From assembly GCF_004563925.1 (NCBI RefSeq), contig NZ_SPNJ01000003.1, positions 558,001-622,000 of the forward strand: DNA of 64,000 nt, given 5' to 3'. Within the stretch, counting starts at the first letter, position 1. The number at the start of each line of letters is the position of its first letter. A program made the position numbers and the translations under genes. This DNA is from Herbaspirillum sp. 3R11. GTDB taxonomy: Bacteria; Pseudomonadota; Gammaproteobacteria; Burkholderiales; Burkholderiaceae_D. Positions 51,914 to 62,439 of this stretch are shown here, in pieces. The notes under the pieces were generated by a model. It worked only from the letters and a program-made list of their open reading frames with translations, made no database searches and was not told the origin of the DNA.

Positions 51914-51966
51914 TTGACAGCATGTGATCGCTGGCGCTATGCGCAAGACTGAATTCGGTCTAAAAT
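51914..51966 (+). promoter_or_regulatory. Candidate promoter of the toxin-antitoxin pair
   Basis: A perfect -35 TTGACA (51914-51919) is followed 18 bp later by TATGCG; a better -10, TAAAAT (51961-51966), lies further on but lacks a good -35. One of these probably starts the transcript before ATG 51999. Confidence 0.4.
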
Positions 51967-51998
51967 CAGTCCTTCACGTATTTGCCCGAGGTCTGTCC

Positions 51999-52268
51999 AT
52001 GAAATTTTCCACGCAGGTGAAGCCCATCAGCTACCTCAAGAGCCACGCGGCTGAGATTATCAAGGACATCACAGAAAATCGTGAGCCCATGTTGATCACG
52101 CAAAATGGCGAGGCCAAGCTGGTCGTCATGGACGTGAAAAGCTTCGAAGAACAGGAAGAGACGCTGGCGTTGCTGAAAATCCTGGCACTCGGCAATCGTG
52201 AAATCGAGCGAGGAAAATTCCGCGACGCGGAAGATGTATTTGCAGAGATGGACGAGGACGATCGCTGA
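51999..52268 (+). CDS. Phd/YefM-family antitoxin
   Basis: 89 residues. N-terminal DNA-binding fold VKPISYLKSHAAEIIKDITE and REPMLITQNGEAKLVVMDVK are standard Phd/YefM blocks; the C-terminal acidic helix (DAEDVFAEMDEDDR) would wrap the toxin. Stop TGA shares its last base with the toxin start (TGATG). Autoregulation of the operon is expected for the family. Confidence 0.93.
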   Translation: MKFSTQVKPISYLKSHAAEIIKDITENREPMLITQNGEAKLVVMDVKSFEEQEETLALLKILALGNREIERGKFRDAEDVFAEMDEDDR

Positions 52269-52597
52269 TGCGTTTCAAGGTTGTCATCCTCGATTCCGCC
52301 GAGCAAGACCTCAAAGAGCTCCGCACTTATATTCTCAAAGACTTTTCAGCCGACACTTGGCAAACCACTTATATAAAGTTGAAAGCAACTATTCGCAGTC
52401 TGCAGGATTTTCCGCAGGCCGGATCCGTTCCTGAAGAAATTGAAAAGCTAAACCTGACGCAATACCGGCAAGTTCTATCGGGAATGAACCGAGTAATTTA
52501 TGAAGTGCGACAGGACGTTGTCTACATTCATATTATTGTCGACGTCCGACGCGAAATGAATGCACTGCTGACGCGACGCTTGTTGCGCATCAGATAA
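52268..52597 (+). CDS. RelE/ParE-superfamily toxin
   Basis: 109 residues. KVVILDSAEQDLKELRTYIL, IRSLQDFPQAGSVPEEIEKL, RQVLSGMNRVIYEVRQDVVY, VDVRREMNALLTRRLL. This is a ParE/RelE-type layout; the absence of clear RelE catalytic residues at the end leaves gyrase-poisoning (ParE) and mRNA-cleaving (RelE) both possible. Translationally coupled to the antitoxin. AT-richer than neighbours, consistent with acquisition. Confidence 0.92.
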   Translation: MRFKVVILDSAEQDLKELRTYILKDFSADTWQTTYIKLKATIRSLQDFPQAGSVPEEIEKLNLTQYRQVLSGMNRVIYEVRQDVVYIHIIVDVRREMNALLTRRLLRIR

Positions 52598-52619
52598 AGT
52601 CTCTTCCAAGAAAGTGAGA

Positions 52620-52649
52620 AAGTATGGCGGCACTCGCGCCGCCATACTT
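52620..52649. terminator. 12-bp perfect stem-loop between convergent toxin and SDR genes
   Basis: AAGTATGGCGGC and GCCGCCATACTT around a 6-nt loop. No long T-run. Confidence 0.6.
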
Positions 52650-52671
52650 CTGACACTACCCTCAGAATGAA

Positions 52672-53472
52672 TCAGCCGACCGAGGTATAACGCGCTGCCG
52701 GCGTGTTGCGCGACAGATGCCCCGACAAGGTCTTGCGCGCCGTCTCGTAGGCTTCCCACTCTTCGGCCTCATGCAATGACGGAATCGTGATCAGTTCACC
52801 GCGATCGAATCCGACCAGCGCAGCGTCGACCATGCTCTCTGCTGGCATGACGATATTCTGATCCAGATGCTCGACCGGCAAGCCGCCTGTGGCCCAGAAC
52901 TCGGTTGCGGTCGCGCCCGGCAACACCGCCTGCACGCGCACGCCCTGCGCCGCCAGCTCATGATGCAGCGACTGGCTGAACGCCTGGACAAACGCCTTGG
53001 TGCCGCCATAGACGCCATTGAGGACTTCCGGAGCGATAGCGACGATCGAGGCGATGTTGATGATGCTGCCCTTGCCACGTGCAACGAAACCTGGAACTGC
53101 CGCGTAGGTCAGGCGCGTCAGCGCGGTGACGTTGAGGTCGATCATCTGCACCATCTTGTCGACGTCGCTGGACAACAGCGGCGTATGCGTGCCGATGCCG
53201 GCGTTGTTGACCAGCAGCGTGATGCTGGCGTCGCTGCGCAGCTTGGCTTCCACCTGCGCCAGCGCCGCCTTGTCGTTGAGGTCGGCGTCCAGCACTTCGA
53301 CCGTACGCTGCGTTTCGGTCGTGATGCGGTCAGCCAGCGCGTTAAGGCGATCGCGGTTGCGCGCCACCAGGATGAGGTCGTAGCCGCGTTTTGCGAGACG
53401 GTCGGCGTAGATCGCGCCGATGCCGGAAGAAGCGCCCGTGATGAGGGCTGTGCCTTGATGTGCCTGCGTCAT
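52672..53472 (-). CDS. Short-chain dehydrogenase/reductase
   Basis: 266 residues. Cofactor motif TALITGASSGIGAIYADRLA, NNAGIG, catalytic Ser in IINIASIVAIAPEVLNGV and Tyr-Lys in YGGTK. Classical SDR of unknown substrate. ATG 53472 follows AAAAGGAACAAATC. Divergent from the GlxA-type regulator, which probably controls it. Confidence 0.92.
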   Translation of the reverse strand: MTQAHQGTALITGASSGIGAIYADRLAKRGYDLILVARNRDRLNALADRITTETQRTVEVLDADLNDKAALAQVEAKLRSDASITLLVNNAGIGTHTPLLSSDVDKMVQMIDLNVTALTRLTYAAVPGFVARGKGSIINIASIVAIAPEVLNGVYGGTKAFVQAFSQSLHHELAAQGVRVQAVLPGATATEFWATGGLPVEHLDQNIVMPAESMVDAALVGFDRGELITIPSLHEAEEWEAYETARKTLSGHLSRNTPAARYTSVG

Positions 53473-53544
53473 GATTTGTTCCTTTTGAGAGTAATTAAGG
53501 ATCCGTGTTCGAATCCATGGCTGCATCATAGGACTGTCCGCCAA

Positions 53545-53580
53545 TGTCTCAAATGACGTTTATGGTAGTATTTCGAGACA
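53545..53580. promoter_or_regulatory. Inverted repeat in the SDR / GlxA-type regulator promoter region
   Basis: TGTCTCAAAT (53545-53554) and ATTTCGAGACA (53570-53580) are near-exact inverted copies. Position between divergent starts suggests the regulator's binding site. Confidence 0.5.
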
Positions 53581-53601
53581 TTCAACAAACAAGGAACGGA
53601 C

Positions 53602-54549
53602 ATGCACCGTATCGGCTACCTGCTGCAGGACGGATTCCAGGTGATGGCGCTGGCGACACAGTCGGTGTTCGAATACGCCAACTTGGTTGCGGGCGAGACG
53701 TTTTACGTGGTCGACAATTTTTCCGTGCAAGGCGGCGACATACGCTCCTCACTGGGCCTGAACGTGACGACGCGGCAGGCGACGCTGCGCAGTCCGGCCG
53801 ATACCTGGATCATCACCGGCGTCGGCGACCCGGTGCATTCACCCGCCTCGGCGGCGGAGCTGGCCTTCCTCAACAAGATCAGCACACGCGCGCGACGCAT
53901 CGCGGCGATCTGCACCGGCGCCTTCGTGCTGGCGGAATCAGGATTGCTGGACGGACGGCGTGCGACCACCCATTGGCATTTTTCGCGCGAAATGCAGGCG
54001 ATGTTTCCGGAGATCCAGGTCGAGGACGACCGCATCTATCTGATCGACGGTCCGATCTGGACCTCGGCCGGCATGACCGCCGGGCTGGACTTGGCGCTGG
54101 CGATGGTGGAAAAGGATCTCGGCTCGGAAGCGGCACGCTCGGTCGCGCACAAGCTGGTGATGCATCAGCGGCGTTCAGGCGGCCAGTCGCAGCATTCGGA
54201 GATCCTTGACCTGGCGCCGAAATCGGACCGCATTCAGAACGCACTCAACTATGCCCGCAAGAATCTCTCGCACGCGCTCTCGGTGGAAGAGCTGGCGGAG
54301 TCCGTCAGCCTGAGTCCGCGCCAGTTCAGCCGCGTGTTCGCCGCCGAGACCGGGCAGTCGCCGGCCAAGGCGATCGAAGGCCTGCGCCTGGAAGCGGCGC
54401 GCTTGATGATCGAGCAAAGCCGCCATCCGCTCGAAGTGATAGCGCGCGAAACCGGTTTCCGCGACCGCCGTCACATGCGTGAAGTATTCATGCGCGGCTT
54501 CGGGGTGCCACCGCAGGCGATCCGGCGCGAGGTAAGAGATGAACGCTGA
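53602..54549 (+). CDS. GlxA-type AraC-family regulator (DJ-1/PfpI-like domain + HTH)
   Basis: 315 residues. Residues 1-185 form the DJ-1/PfpI-like domain, with the nucleophile-elbow-like segment RIAAICTGAFVLAESGLLDG and RRATTHWHFSREM. Residues about 215-312 hold two AraC helix-turn-helix motifs (LSVEELAESVSLSPRQFSRV and ARETGFRDRRHMREVFMRGF). Likely senses a reactive or small carbonyl compound and controls the divergent SDR gene. Confidence 0.93.
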   Translation: MHRIGYLLQDGFQVMALATQSVFEYANLVAGETFYVVDNFSVQGGDIRSSLGLNVTTRQATLRSPADTWIITGVGDPVHSPASAAELAFLNKISTRARRIAAICTGAFVLAESGLLDGRRATTHWHFSREMQAMFPEIQVEDDRIYLIDGPIWTSAGMTAGLDLALAMVEKDLGSEAARSVAHKLVMHQRRSGGQSQHSEILDLAPKSDRIQNALNYARKNLSHALSVEELAESVSLSPRQFSRVFAAETGQSPAKAIEGLRLEAARLMIEQSRHPLEVIARETGFRDRRHMREVFMRGFGVPPQAIRREVRDER

Positions 54550-54554
54550 ACAGA

Positions 54555-55619
54555 TCAGGCGCGCACGCTCAGGCGATAAGTCGTGGTCTGGCGATAGACC
54601 TGCCCAGGCCGCAGGATCACGTCTTCGCGGTCTGGCCCGTTGACCTGGTCCGGATAGGCTTGCGCTTCGAGACAGAAGCCATCATGCGCGGCATAGGCCT
54701 GCGCGCCGCGTCCGGCAACCCCTTCCAGAAAATTCCCGCTGTAAAACTGCAGGCCGTTCTCCGTCGTGGCGACAGTCAGCTCACGCCCCGAACCGGGATC
54801 GTAGACCGTCGCCACGTCGCGCAGAGCCTGCGCGTTGCGGCTGCGCGAAGCGGTTGCGGGGTCACCCGGACGCAGGCAATAGCAGTGATCGAAACCACCG
54901 GCGATGGCAAGTTGCTCGTCAGGCCACGCCAGCCGCGCACCGATCGGCGCCGGCTGGCGGAAATCGAAGGCACTGCCGGCAACCTGCGCCGCCCGGTTCG
55001 GAATCAATGCGCGATCCACTTGCAAATAGCGGTCCGCATCGATGGACAGGATGTGGTCGCAGATATCGTCGGCGCCGCCGTTCAGGTTGAAGTAGCCGTG
55101 CGAAGTCAGGTTGAGCGGCGTCGGTGCATCGCTGGTGGCCGTGTAGTCGATGCTCAGCCGGCCCTCGTCGTCGAGCCGGTACAACACCGACGCCAGCACA
55201 TTGCCCGGGAAGCCCGCGGCGCCGTGCGGCGACGCCAGCGTCATGCGCAGCCCTTCGGGATCGGCCTGCGCCTGCCACGGCAGCAAGTGGAAGCCGCCGG
55301 CGCCGCCGTGCAGATGATTGCCTCCTTCATTGCAGTCGACCTGATGGTCGACGCCGTCGAGCGCAAAGCGTCCTGCGGCGATGCGATTGCCCCAGCGTCC
55401 GATGATGCCGCCGAAGAACGGCGTATTGGCGAGATAACTCTGCTGGTCCGGATAGCCGAGCAGGACGTCGGCCTCGCGTCCATAGCGGTCAGGCGCCCAC
55501 CAGGAAATCAGGGTGGCGCCGCGGTTGCTGATGACGACGCGCATGTCATGCGCATTGTGCAGGGTGTACAAAGTGACGCCGTGGCCGGCGGAAGTGCTGG
55601 AGAGGGTGAAATGTGTCAT
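54555..55619 (-). CDS. galM: Aldose 1-epimerase (mutarotase)
   Basis: 354 residues. LISWWAPDRYGREADVLLGY, NTPFFGGIIGRWGNRIAAGR, NEGGNHLHGGAGGFH, PLNLTSHGYFNLNGGADDIC (catalytic His) and LQFYSGNFLEG with the catalytic Glu near the C-terminal part (GFCLEAQAYPDQVN). Interconverts sugar anomers, here feeding beta-D-xylose-specific dehydrogenase or lactonase steps. It follows xylR on the same strand after 22 bp. Confidence 0.94.
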   Translation of the reverse strand: MTHFTLSSTSAGHGVTLYTLHNAHDMRVVISNRGATLISWWAPDRYGREADVLLGYPDQQSYLANTPFFGGIIGRWGNRIAAGRFALDGVDHQVDCNEGGNHLHGGAGGFHLLPWQAQADPEGLRMTLASPHGAAGFPGNVLASVLYRLDDEGRLSIDYTATSDAPTPLNLTSHGYFNLNGGADDICDHILSIDADRYLQVDRALIPNRAAQVAGSAFDFRQPAPIGARLAWPDEQLAIAGGFDHCYCLRPGDPATASRSRNAQALRDVATVYDPGSGRELTVATTENGLQFYSGNFLEGVAGRGAQAYAAHDGFCLEAQAYPDQVNGPDREDVILRPGQVYRQTTTYRLSVRA

Positions 55620-55641
55620 GTCGTCGGAATGCGGCGGCGAA

Positions 55642-56895
55642 TCAATCGCCGTGGATGGGTTCTTGCAATAGAGGCAAAGAAGAAAGCGAAGGCGATGGAT
55701 TGGCCGCGGCGCCCTGCGTCAGCTGCTCCTGGTATTCCCGCGGCGTGCAGCCGAGCTCGCGCTTGAACACCGCGTGCATGTATTGCACCGAGGTAAAGCC
55801 GCAGCTGACCGCGATCTCGGCGACGTTGCCATGCGCCTGCTGCAACATGCGCTTCGCGGCGTCGAGTTTGAAACGCAGGATTTCGTCATGCACGCTACGG
55901 CCGAGTTCGCGCCGGAAATACCAGTCCAGCGACGAGCGCGATACGCCGACGTAATCGGCGACCTGCTCGGTCTTGATGCCCTGGCGGGCGTACTGCCGGA
56001 TGAAGTGCATCGCCTGCATGACGTGCGGATGATTGCGCGCTTCATGCCGGCTGGAGGCCAGCACGTTGATGCCGGCCGGCGGCACCAGGATGCGCTTGTC
56101 GGCAAACTGCCCGCCGTGGCCGTGCAGCATCTGGTGCAACAGATGCGCTGCGGTGCGGCCCATTTCCAATGTTCCCTGTATTACCGAACTGAGCGGCACG
56201 CGCGTCAGGATGCGCGCCAGCGGATCGTTGTCGATGCCGATCAGTGCGACCTGCTCCGGCACCGCGATGCCGGCGAACAGGCAGGCTTGCAGCAATTGCC
56301 GCGCACGCGCGTCGGTGACCGCGATGATGCCGATCGGTTTAGGGAGGCTACGCACCCAGGCGATTTGCTGCTCCACCGCGGTGTCCCAGGACTGCGCGCT
56401 GGTGCCGACGCCGCGATAGATGTGGCCTTGTATGCCGTCGCGCTGTGTCAGCGATTCAAATGCCTTTTCACGCTCCTGCGCCCAGCGGTTGACGTCGGCT
56501 TGCGGCAGGCTGAAACAGGCGAAATTCTGCAAGCCGGCTTCGATCAGATGATCGTAAGCCAGCTTGACCAGCTTGAAATTGTCGGTCGCGACATAGGGAA
56601 AATCTTTCGGATAGCCGGACTCTTCGGCATAGGAACCGCCCACCGCGACCACCGGCAATTGCACGCGCGACAAGGCTTCCTGCATGGTCGGATCGTCAAA
56701 ATCGGCAATGATGCCGTGGCCCTGCCAACGCTCGATGCCCTGCGGCCGGCAGCGGAAATCTTCCTCCAGATACAAGTCCCACGACGCACGCGTGCTGGTC
56801 AGGTATTCACCGATGCCGGCGATGATGTCGCGGTCGAATATCTTGTTGCCGTTGAACAGCAGCGCAATGCGATGCACGGTCGGTACTTTTGTCAC
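55642..56895 (-). CDS. xylR: XylR-type D-xylose regulator (LacI-like sensor + AraC HTH)
   Basis: 417 residues; E. coli XylR has 392. Sensor half begins HRIALLFNGNKIFDRDIIAG, with YLEEDFRCRPQGIERWQGHG, IIADFDDPTMQEALSRVQLP, IIAVTDARARQLLQACLFAG and ALIGIDNDPLARILTRVPLS, colinear with E. coli XylR. DNA-binding half has two HTHs (IKTEQVADYVGVSRSSLDWY, VAEIAVSCGFTSVQYMHAVF). It should activate xylFGH and the downstream oxidation genes with D-xylose bound. Divergent from xylF. Confidence 0.94.
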   Translation of the reverse strand: MTKVPTVHRIALLFNGNKIFDRDIIAGIGEYLTSTRASWDLYLEEDFRCRPQGIERWQGHGIIADFDDPTMQEALSRVQLPVVAVGGSYAEESGYPKDFPYVATDNFKLVKLAYDHLIEAGLQNFACFSLPQADVNRWAQEREKAFESLTQRDGIQGHIYRGVGTSAQSWDTAVEQQIAWVRSLPKPIGIIAVTDARARQLLQACLFAGIAVPEQVALIGIDNDPLARILTRVPLSSVIQGTLEMGRTAAHLLHQMLHGHGGQFADKRILVPPAGINVLASSRHEARNHPHVMQAMHFIRQYARQGIKTEQVADYVGVSRSSLDWYFRRELGRSVHDEILRFKLDAAKRMLQQAHGNVAEIAVSCGFTSVQYMHAVFKRELGCTPREYQEQLTQGAAANPSPSLSSLPLLQEPIHGD

Positions 56896-57278
56896 GCTGA
56901 ACTCTCCGATGCCCGCCGGCGGCAGCTATCGCTGCGCCGGCAAGCGGTCTCCTGAAGCGCCGGCGAATCCTCTGGTGATGCCAAAACAGCATCTTTCCGA
57001 TTCCGGTCTTCCTGTTTTTTATCCTTTTTTGATTGTACCGAGAGCGCGTTCCCCCGTCAGTCCAAATAGCCGTTTGTGCAAGTGCAATAGAAAGAATCGC
57101 ACTCCCGATTGGCGGATTTCGTAATTGTGGTGGCCGGTATGCGGTTGCTAGTATGGCCGCACATCAAGCCTCGGCGAGGCGGAGATGGGCAGTGGCGGAC
57201 AAACGTTCTTACAAGAATAGCCGCCGATGCAGGAGCATCCCCCTTAAAAATCATAATGAACAATCTGGAGACAAGGCA
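56896..57278. other. xylR-xylF divergent promoter region, 383 bp
   Basis: Holds the promoters for both directions. A candidate inverted repeat lies at 57081-57103. No gene seen. Confidence 0.5.
57081..57103. promoter_or_regulatory. Imperfect inverted repeat, candidate XylR or catabolite operator
   Basis: AGTGCAATA and AATCGCACT around GAAAG match inversely in seven of nine positions. It lies 176 bp before xylF. The spacing and a GAAAG core are suggestive but weak. Confidence 0.3.
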
Positions 57279-58295
57279 ATGAACGCAATCCTGAAAAAGA
57301 GTGTATTGGCCCTGATGGCGGCGACCACGATGTCGCTGGTCGCAGGCGGCGCGATGGCTGACGCCAAGAATCCGAAGATCGGCTTTTCCATTGACGACCT
57401 GCGCGTGGAACGCTGGGCGCGCGACCGCGACTTCTTCACCGCCGCGGCGGAAAAACTCGGCGCCAAGGTATTCGTGCAATCCGCCGACGCCAGCGAAGCG
57501 CGCCAGATTTCGCAGATCGAGAATCTCATCTCGCGCGGCGTCGACGTGATCGTGATCGTGCCGTTCAACGCCACGGTGCTGACCAACACCATCAAGGAAG
57601 CCAAGAAGGCCGGCATCAAAGTGCTGTCCTACGACCGCCTGATCCTGAACGCGGACGTCGACGCCTACATCTCGTTCGACAACGAGAAGGTCGGTGAAAT
57701 GCAGGCCGAAGGCGTGCTCAAGGCGCAATCGAAAGGCAACTTCTACCTGCTCGGCGGCTCGCCTACCGACAACAACGCCAAGATGCTGCGCGAAGGCCAG
57801 ATGAAGGTGCTCAAGCCGCTGATCGACAAGGGCGACATCAAGATCGTCGGCCAGCAATGGGTCAAGGACTGGAATCCGACCGAGGCCTTGTCCATTGTTG
57901 AAAACGCCCTGACCGCCAACAACAACAAGATCGACGCCATCGTCGCCTCCAATGACGGCACGGCAGGCGGCGCCATCCAGGCGCTGGCGGCACAAAAGCT
58001 GGCCGGCAAGGTGCCGGTATCGGGCCAGGATGCCGACCTCGCAGCGATCAAGCGCGTCGTCGCCGGCACCCAGACCATGACGGTCTACAAGCCGCTCAAA
58101 CTGATCGCCACCGAAGCCGCCAACCTGTCGGTGCACCTGGCGCGCAACGAGAAGCCAAGCTACAACTCGCAGTACGACAACGGCTTCAAGAAGGTCGACA
58201 CGGTGCTGCTCAAGCCGATCCCGCTGACCAAGGCCAACGTCAACATCCTGGTCGACGACGGCTTCTATACGCAGGCGCAGATCGGCGCGAAGTAA
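57279..58295 (+). CDS. xylF: D-xylose ABC transporter substrate-binding protein
   Basis: 338 residues. Signal peptide to residue 27 (MNAILKKSVLALMAATTMSL, cleavage after AMA). NPKIGFSIDDLRVERWARDR, GVDVIVIVPFNATVLTN, SYDRLILNADVDAYISFDNE, LGGSPTDNNAKMLREGQMKV and VSGQDADLAAIKRVVAGTQT follow E. coli XylF closely. Binds D-xylose in the periplasm. ATG 57279 follows GGAGACAAGGCA. First gene of the xyl operon. Confidence 0.95.
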   Translation: MNAILKKSVLALMAATTMSLVAGGAMADAKNPKIGFSIDDLRVERWARDRDFFTAAAEKLGAKVFVQSADASEARQISQIENLISRGVDVIVIVPFNATVLTNTIKEAKKAGIKVLSYDRLILNADVDAYISFDNEKVGEMQAEGVLKAQSKGNFYLLGGSPTDNNAKMLREGQMKVLKPLIDKGDIKIVGQQWVKDWNPTEALSIVENALTANNNKIDAIVASNDGTAGGAIQALAAQKLAGKVPVSGQDADLAAIKRVVAGTQTMTVYKPLKLIATEAANLSVHLARNEKPSYNSQYDNGFKKVDTVLLKPIPLTKANVNILVDDGFYTQAQIGAK

Positions 58296-58326
58296 GTCCT
58301 TCGCAACTCCACAAGAAATACGCACG

Positions 58327-58349
58327 CGATGACGGCGCCCTGCGGGGCG
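58327..58349 (+). other. Hairpin between xylF and xylG
   Basis: GACGGCGCCC and GGGGCGTC pair imperfectly around a short loop, with the core CGCCC/GGGCG. It may protect the abundant xylF message or slow read-through into xylG. No T-run. Confidence 0.35.
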
Positions 58350-58395
58350 TCGTATCCGCGCCTCCCCTCTTCCCATCTCCTTCCGCGAGCGCAGC

Positions 58396-59958
<1,563 letters not shown>

Positions 59959-59980
59959 ACACAACACTCTGGAATCAAGC

Positions 59981-61156
59981 ATGACTTCAACCATCAGTAC
60001 GCGCAACGGCGCGGCCAACACCTCGGCCAACATCAAGCAACTCTTCAGCCGCTACAAGATCATGGCGCTGCTGATCGCCATCGCCATCATCTGGGCCTTC
60101 TTCAGCTGGAAGACCGAAGGCGGCTTCGTCACGCCGCGCAACCTGTCCAATCTGCTGCGCCAGATGTCGGTGACCGGCATCCTGGCCTGCGGCATGGTGC
60201 TGGTCATCATCGCCGGCGAAATCGACCTGTCGGTCGGCTCCCTGCTCGGCCTGCTGGGCGGCGTTGCCGCCATCCTGAACGTGACGCACAACCTGCCGTT
60301 GCCGCTCAATCTGTTCCTCGTATTGCTGCTGGGATTGCTGCTGGGACTGTTCAACGGTTACCTGACGGCGTACATGCGCATCCCGTCCTTCATCGTCGGT
60401 CTGGGCGGCATGCTGGCGTTTCGCGGCGTGCTGCTGGGCATCACCGGCGGCCTCACGATTGCACCGGTATCGAGCGACCTGGTGTACCTGGGCCAAGGCT
60501 ACCTGCCGGCCAGCTTCGGCGTCGCGCTCGTGATCGTGCTGTTCGTGCTGGCGCTGGCGCTGACCTGGCGCCAACGCGTCAACCGCACCCGCCATGCCTT
60601 GCCGGTGCCGCCGCTGTGGCGCGACGCCGTCAAGGTGGCGCTGATCGGCGCGGTGCTGCTGGCGTTCGTGCGCACGCTCAACAGCTATGACGGCATCCCG
60701 GTGCCGGTGCTGCTGTTGCTGGCGCTGCTCGGCCTGTTCAGCTATGTCACCACGCAAACCGTATTCGGCCGCCGCATCTATTCGGTCGGCAGCAACATGG
60801 AAGCAACGCGGCTGTCCGGCGTCAACGTGCAGTCGGTCAAGCTGTGGGTGTTCGGCATCATGGGCGTGATGTGCGCGCTGGCAGGACTGGTCAACACCGC
60901 GCGTCTGGCGGCGGGTTCGCCGTCGTCGGGCAGCATGGGCGAACTCGACGCCATCGCGGCCTGCTTCATCGGCGGCACATCGATGCGCGGTGGCTCGGGC
61001 ACCATCTACGGCGCGCTGATCGGCGCGCTGGTGATGGCCAGCCTGGACAACGGCATGTCGATGCTCGACGTCGGCACCTACTGGCAGATGATCGTCAAGG
61101 GCAGCATCCTGATGCTGGCCGTGTGGGTCGACGTCAGCACCCGTTCGGGTCGCTGA
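59981..61156 (+). CDS. xylH: D-xylose ABC transporter permease
   Basis: 391 residues, about ten membrane helices. KTEGGFVTPRNLSNLLRQMS, GMVLVIIAGEIDLSVGSLLG, MRIPSFIVGLGGMLAFRGVL, FGRRIYSVGSNMEATRLSGV and CFIGGTSMRGGSGTIYGALI are CUT2/RbsC-type blocks. Starts 22 bp after xylG. Together with xylF and xylG makes a complete importer. Confidence 0.95.
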   Translation: MTSTISTRNGAANTSANIKQLFSRYKIMALLIAIAIIWAFFSWKTEGGFVTPRNLSNLLRQMSVTGILACGMVLVIIAGEIDLSVGSLLGLLGGVAAILNVTHNLPLPLNLFLVLLLGLLLGLFNGYLTAYMRIPSFIVGLGGMLAFRGVLLGITGGLTIAPVSSDLVYLGQGYLPASFGVALVIVLFVLALALTWRQRVNRTRHALPVPPLWRDAVKVALIGAVLLAFVRTLNSYDGIPVPVLLLLALLGLFSYVTTQTVFGRRIYSVGSNMEATRLSGVNVQSVKLWVFGIMGVMCALAGLVNTARLAAGSPSSGSMGELDAIAACFIGGTSMRGGSGTIYGALIGALVMASLDNGMSMLDVGTYWQMIVKGSILMLAVWVDVSTRSGR

Positions 61157-61194
61157 GCGGCCTGCTTCCATTTCATTCTGAAAAGAGGACAGCC

Positions 61195-62439
61195 ATGCAA
61201 ACGCTCATGCAAACTTCGATGCAAACCATACCGGCCCACGCCGTCTTACCCGCCGATCTTGCCGACGCGTTGCTGATCGGCCGTGTCTGGAGGAACAGCA
61301 AGATCAACGGTCCCTGCGTGGTGGTCGTGCGTCAGGGCCAGGTCTTCGACATCACCGCCGCAGCGCCCACGGTGGCCGACCTGCTCGACGCCGAAGACCT
61401 TCTGCACATCGCCCGCCACGCTCCCGGCGAAGCGCTGGGCAGCGTAATGGACCTGGTTCATCATGCGCTGCATACCCAGGACGACACCAGTCGGCCGCTG
61501 CTGCTGGCGCCCTGCGACATCCAGCCGATCAAGGCCTGCGGCGTGACCTTCGCAGTCAGCATGCTGGAACGCGTGATCGAAGAAAAAGCCGCCGGCGACG
61601 CCGGTCGTGCAGAAGCCCTGCGCAAGGAATTGCAAGCCAGCATCGGCGCCGACTTGTCCACCATCCGGCCCGGTTCCGAAGCCGCCGCCAAGTTGAAGCA
61701 GGAACTCGTCAAGCGCGACGCCTGGTCGCAGTACATGGAAGTTGGTATCGGCCCCGATGCGGAAGTATTCTCGAAAGCGCAGGCGATGTCGGCGCTGGGA
61801 CTGGGCGCCGACGTCGGCCTGCACCCGGCGTCGCAATGGAACAACCCCGAGCCGGAAATCGTGCTGGCCGTGAACAGCTGCGGCGAAGCGGTCGGCGCGA
61901 CGCTGGGCAACGACGTCAACCTGCGCGACATCGAGGGCCGCAGTGCGCTGCTGCTCGGCAAGGCCAAGGACAACAACGGTTCGTGCGCCATCGGTCCCTT
62001 CATCCGTCTGTTCGACGAGCGCTTCACGATCGACACGGTGCGCCAGGCTGAAGTCTCGCTGCTCATCGAAGGCGATGACGGCTTCCGTCTCGACGGCGTC
62101 AGCTTCATGCGCGAGATCAGCCGCGATCCGCTTGACCTGGTGCAGCAAACCTGCGGTGCGCATCACCAGTATCCGGACGGCTTCATGCTGTTCCTTGGCA
62201 CCATGTTTTCGCCGATCAAGGACCGTGGCGCAGCCGGTGCCGGCTTTACCCATCATCTGGGCGACCGCGTCACCATCGCCAGCCCGTCGCTGGGCGCGCT
62301 CGTCAATCGCGTGCAACGCAGCGACGCCATCGCCCCCTGGACCTTCGGCATCCGCTCGCTCTATCGCTATCTGGCCGGGCGCGGCCTGACCGATTCAGTG
62401 CCCACTTCAGTATCATCTTCCAGGAGAACAGCAGCATGA
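61195..62439 (+). CDS. xylX: FAH-family 2-keto-3-deoxy-D-xylonate dehydratase (XylX type)
   Basis: 414 residues. A fumarylacetoacetate-hydrolase fold occupies the C-terminal 250 residues: EVGIGPDAEVFSKAQAMSAL, WNNPEPEIVLAVNSCGEAVG, ATLGNDVNLRDIEGRSALLL, GFMLFLGTMFSPIKDRGAAG. In the Weimberg pathway XylX dehydrates 2-keto-3-deoxyxylonate to 2-oxoglutarate semialdehyde. ATG 61195 follows AAGAGGACAGCC; the first ten residues repeat MQT three times (MQTLMQTSMQT), a small coding repeat with several possible starts. Context with xylose dehydrogenase and lactonase genes supports the assignment. Confidence 0.88.
   Translation: MQTLMQTSMQTIPAHAVLPADLADALLIGRVWRNSKINGPCVVVVRQGQVFDITAAAPTVADLLDAEDLLHIARHAPGEALGSVMDLVHHALHTQDDTSRPLLLAPCDIQPIKACGVTFAVSMLERVIEEKAAGDAGRAEALRKELQASIGADLSTIRPGSEAAAKLKQELVKRDAWSQYMEVGIGPDAEVFSKAQAMSALGLGADVGLHPASQWNNPEPEIVLAVNSCGEAVGATLGNDVNLRDIEGRSALLLGKAKDNNGSCAIGPFIRLFDERFTIDTVRQAEVSLLIEGDDGFRLDGVSFMREISRDPLDLVQQTCGAHHQYPDGFMLFLGTMFSPIKDRGAAGAGFTHHLGDRVTIASPSLGALVNRVQRSDAIAPWTFGIRSLYRYLAGRGLTDSVPTSVSSSRRTAA

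Noticed and set aside
60844-61194. Upstream extension of the xylX gene into xylH
   Set aside because: The open frame overlaps xylH in a different frame; ATG 61195 has a ribosome site and starts the conserved protein.
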